From an uncultured Ruminococcus sp. (GTDB lineage Bacteria; Bacillota; Clostridia; Oscillospirales; Acutalibacteraceae), in contig CADBHB010000022.1 in assembly GCA_902794395.1 (NCBI GenBank), positions 1 to 50,999 on the forward strand: a stretch of DNA of 50,999 nt. Reading direction: 5' to 3'. Below are positions 23,106 to 28,886 of the stretch, one piece after another. The notes below the pieces were generated by a model. It ran no database searches, was not told where the DNA came from, and worked only from the letters and a program-made list of their open reading frames with translations. The stretch's first letter is position 1. Each line of letters begins with the position of its first letter. A program made the position numbers and the translations under genes.

Positions 23106-23138
23106 TACTCGTTTTGAGTAATTGTCAAGCAAAAAAAT
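23106..23138 (-). promoter_or_regulatory. Early lytic promoter with palindromic operator
   Basis: On the minus strand TTGACA (23138-23133), 17 bp, TATCAT. The spacer and edge contain the 15-bp palindrome tactcgttttgagta (23106-23120). Related half-sites recur at 23211-23227 (ttacacgttctgagtaa) and, weaker, 23168-23186, so a set of two to three repressor/Cro sites is likely. Confidence 0.7.
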
Positions 23139-23202
23139 GCCCAAAATGTGCGTACACAAATTGTGCAGTTCTCCCAAAGTGAGTTATTTCACAAAAAAAA
23201 TA

Positions 23203-23230
23203 TTGACTTATTACACGTTCTGAGTAAAAT
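23203..23230 (+). promoter_or_regulatory. Repressor promoter, overlapped by an operator-like site
   Basis: TTGACT (23203-23208), 16 bp, TAAAAT (23225-23230); a better-looking TATAAT lies at 23232 but at poor spacing. The operator-like ttacacgttctgagtaa covers the spacer, which suggests autoregulation of the S24 repressor. Confidence 0.55.
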
Positions 23231-23253
23231 ATATAATATAAGGGGGTGTTTCC

Positions 23254-23874
23254 GTGAACAGAATTACCGAGCTGAGAGAAGAAATGCAGAAATCAAAAGC
23301 GCAGGTTGCAAGGGAATTAGAAATGCCATATACAACTTATGTTAATTATGAAAAGGGTAGCAGAGAACCCAATTCAGAAGTATTGATACAAATAGCAACA
23401 TACTTCGGCGTAACGGTAGATTATTTAATAGGTCGAAGTAATACTCGCTATGTGCGCAACATATCTGCTGATAACCTTATTCCATTGAAACATATAATCA
23501 GAATACCGATAATCGGTCAAATCGCTTGCGGTATGCCAATTCTCGCGGAACAGAATTATGAAGGGTTTACTTATTGTCCCGACACGGTAAAAGCTGATTT
23601 TGTGTTAAAGTGCAAAGGCGATAGTATGATTGACGCAAATATCCAAGACGGGGATTTTGTGTTTATTAAGGAAGCGCCCATTGTAGAAAATGGAGAGATT
23701 GCGGCTGTAATTATCGGCGATGAAGCTACATTGAAAAAAGTTTACTATCAAGATGATACCATCACACTATTACCCGCAAATTCAGCTTATGCCCCTATGG
23801 TTTATAAAAAGCAGGAAATAAACGATATTCGCATTTGTGGAAAAGCTGTTGCAATTCTACGTTATATTCAATAG
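23254..23874 (+). CDS. Phage repressor, XRE helix-turn-helix plus S24/LexA-type peptidase domain
   Basis: 206 residues, GTG start after GGGGGTG. Residues 1-70 are a helix-turn-helix (ITELREEMQKSKAQVARELEMPYTTYVNYEKGSREPNSEVL...FGVTVDYLIGRS). Residues ~90-206 form the S24 domain: cleavage region IGQIACGMPIL (Cys-Gly in place of the common Ala-Gly), nucleophile Ser in LKCKGDSMIDANIQDGDFVFI and Lys in IIGDEATLKKVYY. It should maintain lysogeny and be inactivated by RecA-triggered self-cleavage after DNA damage. Confidence 0.9.
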   Translation: MNRITELREEMQKSKAQVARELEMPYTTYVNYEKGSREPNSEVLIQIATYFGVTVDYLIGRSNTRYVRNISADNLIPLKHIIRIPIIGQIACGMPILAEQNYEGFTYCPDTVKADFVLKCKGDSMIDANIQDGDFVFIKEAPIVENGEIAAVIIGDEATLKKVYYQDDTITLLPANSAYAPMVYKKQEINDIRICGKAVAILRYIQ

Positions 23875-23933
23875 GTTAAAAGCATTGCCCTATAATCAGG
23901 ACGTTGCAAAAAATATTTATGAGGTGTGATTTT

Positions 23934-24833
23934 ATGAAATTAATTGAAACAAAATGCCCGAATTGCGGCGCGGAAATGAAAGTTGATTTAGAGCAGAAGA
24001 AAGCTGTTTGTGCTTTTTGCGGCGCCTCCTTAATTGTGGACGATGAATCGCAAAACCTTTTAATTAATAACGGTGAAGAATTTGGCTATCAATTTGAAAA
24101 GGGAAGGCAGCGCGCGCAAGGTGAATCGTCAGACAATTACACGCCCGTTTCAAATGCGCCTGCACCTCAAAAAAGAAAAACATGGTTATGGGTACTCGGG
24201 TGGGTCTTTATTTTCCCGCTGCCGTTAACTCTTATTTTCTTGAAAAAGCCGAATATGAACAATAAAACAAAATACGGTATTATTGCCGCATCTTGGGCGG
24301 TTTATATTCTGCTTGCTATTATCGGAGCAGCAAGCGGCAGCACAAATAATAAAGCGCCGGAAGCTCAAGCAGTTTACAGTCAACCAACAACAATTGCAGA
24401 AACAACGATTGATAATACTACAACGCCTTCCACCGTTGAAACGACTGTGCCAAAAGCCACGGAAGAACCTACAGAGATTTCAACCGAAGTTTTCACCGAA
24501 GCGTCCACCGAAGCTCCAACCGAATCACCGACTCCTGCCGTTGCGGAGTTTCCGATTACATTTACAAACTATACCAATTTTGTCGAAGCAGGATCAAACG
24601 CTTCTGTCACTATTCAGGGAAAGCCAAACACAGAATATAGGATCCACGTTATTTACGACAGCGGCGAATCTCAGGCGAGCGGATTGGAGTCGAAGATTTC
24701 CGATGCAAACGGCTTTGTAAAATGGGAATGGAAGGTCGGTCCCAAAACGACGCCAGGACTCCATGCCATTAGAGTTGAAGGCGGCGGCGCCGAAAACAGC
24801 GTTCAGTTTGAAGTTTTGGAAGAAATCAATTAA
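23934..24833 (+). CDS. Lysogeny cargo: zinc-ribbon membrane protein with Thr-rich stalk
   Basis: Start ATG 23934 (MKLIETKCPNCGAEMKVDLEQKKAVCAFCGASLIVDD) after GAGGTG. Layout: N-terminal CPNC/CAFC zinc ribbon, two membrane spans (WLWVLGWVFIFPLPLTLIFL and YGIIAASWAVYILLAIIGA), a Thr/Pro/Glu-rich stalk (~150-205) and a C-terminal beta domain (ITFTNYTNFVEAGSNASVTIQGKPNTEYRIHVIY...). It lies between repressor and integrase in the lysogenic orientation and has lower G+C than the phage core, so it may be expressed in the lysogen. Function unknown; exclusion or surface roles are guesses. Confidence 0.75.
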   Translation: MKLIETKCPNCGAEMKVDLEQKKAVCAFCGASLIVDDESQNLLINNGEEFGYQFEKGRQRAQGESSDNYTPVSNAPAPQKRKTWLWVLGWVFIFPLPLTLIFLKKPNMNNKTKYGIIAASWAVYILLAIIGAASGSTNNKAPEAQAVYSQPTTIAETTIDNTTTPSTVETTVPKATEEPTEISTEVFTEASTEAPTESPTPAVAEFPITFTNYTNFVEAGSNASVTIQGKPNTEYRIHVIYDSGESQASGLESKISDANGFVKWEWKVGPKTTPGLHAIRVEGGGAENSVQFEVLEEIN

Positions 24834-24835
24834 AT

Positions 24836-24914
24836 AAAAAAACCGCCCTGTCCGAGTACCAGTCGAACAGAGCGGCAACCACCACACACAGGGCGCGGTG
24901 ATACGTATTCACGC
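24836..24914 (-). ncRNA. Candidate ~80-nt small RNA with strong terminator
   Basis: On the minus strand a promoter at 24949-24921 leads to a predicted start near 24914. The RNA ends in a long imperfect stem (plus-strand arms ccgccctgt.cga and tcg.acagagcgg, 24843-24875) followed by seven T (24842-24836) and TATTT. The terminator converges on the cargo gene stop at 24833. No convincing ORF starts inside it. It could be a regulatory RNA or the antitoxin half of a type I pair. Confidence 0.45.
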
Positions 24915-24920
24915 AAGAAT

Positions 24921-24949
24921 ATTGTATCATACCCCTTGCCCTTTTGCAA
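24921..24949 (-). promoter_or_regulatory. Minus-strand promoter TTGCAA-17-TACAAT
   Basis: The -35 TTGCAA (24949-24944) and -10 TACAAT (24926-24921) are 17 bp apart. The -35 box lies within the stem of a CCCCTTGC/GCAAGGGG hairpin. It would drive the candidate small RNA at 24914-24836. Confidence 0.45.
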
Positions 24950-24977
24950 GGGGATCTTTGCGCCCTTTTTCGCAAAG
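24932..24977. repeat. Two adjacent hairpins with like loops upstream of the integrase
   Basis: CCCCTTGC-cctttt-GCAAGGGG (24932-24953) and CTTTGCG-cccttttt-CGCAAAG (24956-24977) follow each other with two bases between. Similar pyrimidine loops suggest a duplicated element. They could be integrase or accessory protein binding sites, or RNA hairpins in the leader. Confidence 0.45.
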
Positions 24978-25045
24978 CAAACACAGAAATCCGCCGTTGA
25001 TGATGCTTTTATAAGAGAAAAACGTCCGAATAGGCGGACTTGGGT

Positions 25046-25060
25046 GCAGCGTCACGCTGC
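25046..25060. promoter_or_regulatory. Palindrome GCAGCGTcACGCTGC before the integrase
   Basis: A perfect 7-bp inverted repeat with a single central base, ending six bases before the AGGAG site of the integrase gene. In mRNA it would form a hairpin beside the ribosome site; in DNA it could be an operator. Either would limit integrase synthesis. Confidence 0.4.
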
Positions 25061-25074
25061 GAAAGGAGCAAAAA

Positions 25075-26184
25075 ATGAAGTGCAAAAAATGCCGGAAAAC
25101 AGTACCGGACGGCTCAAAATTCTGCAATCACTGCGGAACGCCGCTGACCGGCAAGCAAAAACTCTATCGGCGCAAGGACGGGCTATACGAAAAAATCATG
25201 ATGATCGACGGAAAGCGTGTAGCTTTTCGCGCAAAGAAGGAAGCTGATGTATTTAAAAAAATCCGCGATTATGAAGCAAAAAAAGAGCAGGGACCTCTTT
25301 TTGAAGAGGTCGCCGAACAATGGGACGACGAACACCGCGAAACGATCTCCGCCACATCCTGGACACAGTGTTACTCGTTTCCGTTCAAGGAAATCAAGGA
25401 ATATTTCAAAGGCTGCTATATTCGTGAGATCACGCACAAGGACATCAACGCCTATATGAAACAGCTCCCGAAAACCTACGCCCGCAAAACCTGCGCGACG
25501 CGGCTCAACATCCTCAACATGATTTTCAAATATGCCGTCGTTGAGGAAATCATCACCGAAAACCCCTGCAGCTACATCACCGTGCCGAAAGGACACGGCA
25601 GTAAAAAGCGCAGAGCGCCCACCGCGGACGAAATCGACTGCATAAAGGAAAAGATACACGTTACGCATAACGATTTCCCTGTGGGCTTTCTGGCGGTGTT
25701 TCTGCTATATACGGGCTGCCGTAAGGGTGAAGCTCTGGCACTGACATACGGAGACGTTGACCGCGAAAATAAACGGCTGAGCATCACCAAATCCGTCGCG
25801 TACCAAAGCAACGACCCGTATTTAAAGGCACCGAAAACCGAAGCCGGCACACGCTCGATCGTCATTCCCGATTATCTGCTGAAGCTTATCCCGGAAGGCA
25901 GGAAAAAGGACTTGCTCTTTTGCCGAGAGCGCGGCAAGCTGATGAAAAAAGACTTTTACGATAAGGCGTGGTCGCACTGGCAGAAAGAAACAGGGCTTGA
26001 CCTGACCGCTCACCAGCTCCGCCACGGCTACGCAACGCTCCTGCACGAAGCCGATATCGACGTAAAAGACGCCCAGGACCTCCTCGGTCACGCCGACGCC
26101 AGCACTACGCAAAACATCTACACCGAGGTATCAGACCGCCGCCGCACCATCGTTGCCGACAAGATAAATAATTATCTTCAATAG
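25075..26184 (+). CDS. int: Prophage integrase (tyrosine recombinase) with N-terminal zinc ribbon
   Basis: 369 residues, AGGAG upstream. Residues 1-25 form a zinc ribbon (MKCKKCRKTVPDGSKFCNHCGTPL), not standard for integrases. Then an arm-binding/core-binding region and the catalytic domain: Arg in LLYTGCRKGEALAL, His-x-x-Arg in LTAHQLRHGYATLLHEADID, His in LLGHADASTTQNIYTEV, with the Tyr nucleophile in the same segment. The gene ends 73 bases before the attachment core, the usual arrangement. Confidence 0.93.
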   Translation: MKCKKCRKTVPDGSKFCNHCGTPLTGKQKLYRRKDGLYEKIMMIDGKRVAFRAKKEADVFKKIRDYEAKKEQGPLFEEVAEQWDDEHRETISATSWTQCYSFPFKEIKEYFKGCYIREITHKDINAYMKQLPKTYARKTCATRLNILNMIFKYAVVEEIITENPCSYITVPKGHGSKKRRAPTADEIDCIKEKIHVTHNDFPVGFLAVFLLYTGCRKGEALALTYGDVDRENKRLSITKSVAYQSNDPYLKAPKTEAGTRSIVIPDYLLKLIPEGRKKDLLFCRERGKLMKKDFYDKAWSHWQKETGLDLTAHQLRHGYATLLHEADIDVKDAQDLLGHADASTTQNIYTEVSDRRRTIVADKINNYLQ

Positions 26185-26257
26185 TCAAAAAAACCACATT
26201 CAACACATAATTTACACAGTAAAATCGCTTTTTGTGTTATTTCTGCCTTTGTTATAT

Positions 26258-26282
26258 GGTTCAAGTCTTGTCATCCCGACCA
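26258..26282 (+). other. Prophage attachment core: 3' end of a tRNA-Pro type gene
   Basis: ggttcaagtcttgtcatcccgacca reads as T-loop TTCAAGT, T-stem 3' strand, acceptor strand CATCCCG, discriminator A and CCA. The matching acceptor 5' strand would be CGGGATG, typical of tRNA-Pro. Upstream bases do not pair as a T-stem, so this is only the tRNA end copied at the phage-host junction; the whole tRNA should be at the other prophage end, left of this window. Confidence 0.7.
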
Positions 26283-26293
26283 CCGTTTGGGCT

Positions 26294-26337
26294 CTCAAAA
26301 GTCAGTATTTATGCGGCTTTTGAGGGTCTTTCTTTTT
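26294..26337 (+). terminator. Terminator behind the attachment core
   Basis: CTCAAAAG (26294-26301) pairs with CTTTTGAG (26317-26324), followed by ggtctttcttttt. It sits 12 bases after the CCA, as expected for the terminator of the target tRNA, and so marks the host side of the junction. Confidence 0.7.
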
Positions 26338-26357
26338 CCCGTTTCGACGTTTGGTCA

Positions 26358-26492
26358 TTATTTGGTCATTGTAAAATTTTGTTTATTTGACAATAATTTG
26401 GAAATTGTATTGCATCCGTATGCTGTTGCTTCACTAATCTCATGTGTATAGATGCCAAGCGTTACGTTTGCGTTAGCGTGTCCTACTTGCAT
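26358..26492 (-). pseudogene. C-terminal relic of an older tyrosine integrase
   Basis: The minus strand from 26492 to the TAA at 26358 encodes MQVGHANANVTLGIYTHEISEATAYGC... ending NFTMTK. GHANANVTLGIYTH is the last catalytic block of a tyrosine recombinase (His, Tyr). The rest of the gene is missing. It is unlike the prophage integrase (GHADASTTQNIYTEV) and lies on the opposite strand, on the host side of the attachment core. Confidence 0.75.
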
Positions 26493-26557
26493 TTTTTTGA
26501 AAAAATACTATATAATATATATAGGCTGAATGTGGAAAATAGTTCACGCAAATATCG

Positions 26558-26588
26558 AACCCCCCAGAGATAGCACCTCTGGGGGGTT
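26558..26588. terminator. Strong hairpin terminator
   Basis: AACCCCCCAGAG (26558-26569) and CTCTGGGGGGTT (26577-26588) form a perfect 12-bp stem with a 7-base loop. T-rich sequence follows on both strands (ttattcttt on plus, TTCGATATTT on minus). It is downstream of the minus-strand lipoprotein gene. Confidence 0.7.
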
Positions 26589-26643
26589 ATTCTTTGTTTT
26601 ATATTGTTATTCTGCAAAAAGTGCAGCTTAGCAAAGCGAATTA

Positions 26644-27735
26644 TTAGTACCAGCCTGCTTCTTTAACAAGAACTTTCTCTGTCCAGGCTTCTTTTACCAC
26701 TTGGGTTTCGTAATGACCTTGCTCTTCAACGTAAACAGTTTTAGTAACAGGTTCATCAACGTAACCGCTTCCCCATCCGTTTGCTTCGCCGTTACGATAA
26801 TGTTCCATTACATGGTCCGCAAGCTGGTCATCGGACCAACTATCCATAATCGCACCGCAACCAGCGCAAATTCGTATATAATGCCTTTTTTCTGTCGTCG
26901 TTACAGTTTCCTCATGGGCAGGAACGTCCACCACCCATACCTGCTTTGTTTCCGCAGGATGGTTGATTGTTTTGTACTGTGCCTCATGCCAAGTCTTGCC
27001 AGCGTGAGGGTCAGCTTGAGTAGCGGGCTGAGGATTCTGACTGGGCTTGCTGGTCTGGTTATTGCCGCTGTTACCGTTATTGCTGCTGGGTTTGCTGGTC
27101 TGGCTAGTCTGAGCAGGTTTGCTGGTCTGGTTGTTATTATTGGTATTACCGCCGCCGTTATTATTGGTGTTGTTACCATTGTCACCGTTGTTGTTGGCAG
27201 CTTCATATGCAGCTCTTTGCTCTTCAGCCGCCGCAGCGTTGGCTTGTTCAACAGCGGTTTTGTTTTGGTTTGCGGTCTTTACCCCATTGGCATCTACCTT
27301 AACAGTCTTACCGTCTGCGGTTTTTACTTCAACCTTGCCGTCTTCGGCAACCTCGACTTTGTTGCCTGCAGCGTCGGTGATGTTGCCGCTGTCATCGACG
27401 GTCAAACCCGCGTCAACGATAGCTTGGTCGGTTTCGTTGAGTGTTTCTACAGTTTCGGGAACAAAAGGTTCTACGGAAACTTCATCCTCGGTTGCTTTGA
27501 CGGTCTTGAAGCGCTTGTCCGAACATCCGCAGCCAGCGAGCACCGTAGCAGAAAGCATTGCAATAATAGCAGTCATTACAACAGTTGTCATCTTTGTAAA
27601 TAGTTTCTTCTTCTTTTCATAAATCAATGCCTCCTTTTTTGTTTTATTAGACGGGTCAGATGACTCAAACATAAATTGTCTAGTTGTGTCATAACCCGCG
27701 TTTGTATTGCTTCTTGCAAATATTGAATTTCCCAC
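26644..27735 (-). CDS. Secreted lipoprotein with Asn/Ser-rich linker and zinc-finger-like repeat domain
   Basis: Signal peptide and lipobox are clear: KKKKLFTKMTTVVMTAIIAMLSATVLAGC, with lipidated Cys near residue 69 of the long frame. Then a DDSGNITDAAGNKVEV segment, a long Asn/Gln/Thr-Ser-Lys-Pro linker and a C-terminal domain with VWVVDVPAHEETVTTTEKRHYIRICAGCGAIMDSW...HVMEHYRNG, where CxxC and H-x3-H may bind zinc, then VYVEEQGHYETQVVKEAWTEKVLV. The start is abnormal: the only good site, GGAGG at 27634-27630, serves an ATG at 27620 that is one base out of frame. The coordinates give the whole open frame. Confidence 0.75.
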   Translation of the reverse strand: MGNSIFARSNTNAGYDTTRQFMFESSDPSNKTKKEALIYEKKKKLFTKMTTVVMTAIIAMLSATVLAGCGCSDKRFKTVKATEDEVSVEPFVPETVETLNETDQAIVDAGLTVDDSGNITDAAGNKVEVAEDGKVEVKTADGKTVKVDANGVKTANQNKTAVEQANAAAAEEQRAAYEAANNNGDNGNNTNNNGGGNTNNNNQTSKPAQTSQTSKPSSNNGNSGNNQTSKPSQNPQPATQADPHAGKTWHEAQYKTINHPAETKQVWVVDVPAHEETVTTTEKRHYIRICAGCGAIMDSWSDDQLADHVMEHYRNGEANGWGSGYVDEPVTKTVYVEEQGHYETQVVKEAWTEKVLVKEAGWY

Positions 27736-27736
27736 A

Positions 27737-28063
27737 TTACTCTATCTCAACCTCTTCAAAGCCAATTAAATCGTTTTCAGAAACACCAAGGATTTCATCA
27801 ACTTTGTTTTGAGGAACAAGTTGATTATGGTCAAAATGTTCCATTCGGTAAGATGCAACACCTAGTAAACGAGCATCGTTTAATTCCTCGACCATTTTTG
27901 TGTATTCTTCTGGAGATATTAAAACACATTCAGGAACATTGTTCTTCACAACAAGTTTTGCTCCATTGCGTCTCACATCTGAAAAAATCTTGCCCGCATA
28001 GCCCTTGTTAAACAAAGAAATCGGAACCAAGCTTTTCATTACGCCTAAAATACTTGTTGACAT
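27737..28063 (-). CDS. Type II antitoxin, Phd/YefM family
   Basis: Start ATG 28063 (MSTSILGVMKSLVPISLFNKGYAGKIFSDVRRNGAKLVVKNNVPECVLISPEEYTKMVEE), eight bases after GAGG. ISLFNKGYAGKIFSDV....KLVVKNN.P.CVLISPEEY is the YefM/Phd DNA-binding fold. About 108 residues. No RelE/YoeB/Fic-like partner is visible on either side; the next gene downstream is the lipoprotein. The small broken gene upstream is not a recognisable toxin. It may be an orphan. Confidence 0.75.
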   Translation of the reverse strand: MSTSILGVMKSLVPISLFNKGYAGKIFSDVRRNGAKLVVKNNVPECVLISPEEYTKMVEELNDARLLGVASYRMEHFDHNQLVPQNKVDEILGVSENDLIGFEEVEIE

Positions 28064-28139
28064 ATCAATCACCTCTCATAAGTATTATACAACATGTTAA
28101 TATAATCATCAATAAATTTGTTGATAAATACATCGACAC

Positions 28140-28422
28140 TTAATCATAGTATATTTCGTTGTCCTCAGCATCATAAACTGAAGTCAACTTTGCTGAAACA
28201 TCAGTAAGCGGCGCAAAAGACTTCACGAGAATCAAATTTCTTGCTTGCACTGAAGCATCCTCAAAAGAAGATGCTGTTATACGGTTCAATATAAAACCGA
28301 TGTGTATAATCTTCTTCTGCCTCGTCCTGATAAACCAAAACCTCAAAACCATCAGTTTTGGTTGATGCAATCATTTCTTTACCAGAACAACTCGCAGTTC
28401 TAACGATAGCAAAGCTAGCCAT
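28140..28422 (-). pseudogene. Frameshifted small gene, unknown function
   Basis: ATG 28422 opens MASFAIVRTASCSGKEMIASTKTDGFEVLVYQDEAEEDYTHRFYIEP and stops at 28261. A shifted frame continues at once with ITASSFEDASVQARNLILVKSFAPLTDVSAKLTSVYDAEDNEIYYD and ends at 28140. The two halves look like one ~95-residue alpha/beta protein split by a frameshift near 28285. No family recognised. Confidence 0.5.
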
Positions 28423-28689
28423 CACGCAGGATTAGGATGGGAAGCTGTTACGAGCAAGGTATTGGAAGCTGTTGTTAAAAGTAATCTTCCTGTCGTATTC
28501 CTTTGTTGGGGGGCGCAGGCAGATAAGACCTTCAAATCCGTTCTAGATAACACATGGGGACTTCCTTCGTCTCAATGTGTCCTTCGTTCAACACACCCAT
28601 CTCCCCTTTCTGCTGCCAAATCCACAAAACTTTATCCCTCGTTTATAGGGAGCAAGCCTTTCAGCCGAACCAATAAGTGGTTATACTAA
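28414..28689 (+). pseudogene. ung: 3' fragment of uracil-DNA glycosylase
   Basis: The plus-strand frame encodes ASHHAGLGWEAVTSKVLEAVVKSNLPVVFLCWGAQADKTFKSVL...CVLRSTHPSPLSA...FIGSKPFSRTNKWLY. These are the last ~90 residues of family 1 Ung, with the leucine-loop motif HPSPLS. The first ~130 residues, including the catalytic GQDPYH block, are missing; sequence before 28414 is unrelated. An ATG at 28462 would not make an active enzyme. Confidence 0.85.
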
Positions 28690-28751
28690 ACTCAAATAAA
28701 AAATAGACAATCTTTGCGGTCTATTTTCCGCAATACTTCGTTGTCGTCCTT

Positions 28752-28769
28752 GCAAGGCGCCAGCCTTGC
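28752..28769. repeat. GCAAGGC/GCCTTGC intergenic hairpin
   Basis: A perfect 7-bp inverted repeat with a 4-base loop in the 28690-28886 gap. The gap otherwise shows nothing I can name. The flanking sequence has the look of a dispersed intergenic repeat. Confidence 0.35.
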
Positions 28770-28886
28770 GGCGTCCTTCTCCCGATCACTGTAGTTTATT
28801 CTTTCACAAAAACTGACGGCAAAGTTTTTCGAGTTTCGTTACCGTTATTCAAAAAATTCTTTCGGGTTTTTCAAAACAGTTTCTCA

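Noticed and set aside
28462-28689. A 75-codon ORF as an independent gene
   Set aside because: It is the tail of uracil-DNA glycosylase and lacks the catalytic first part; a pseudogene fragment is the simpler reading.
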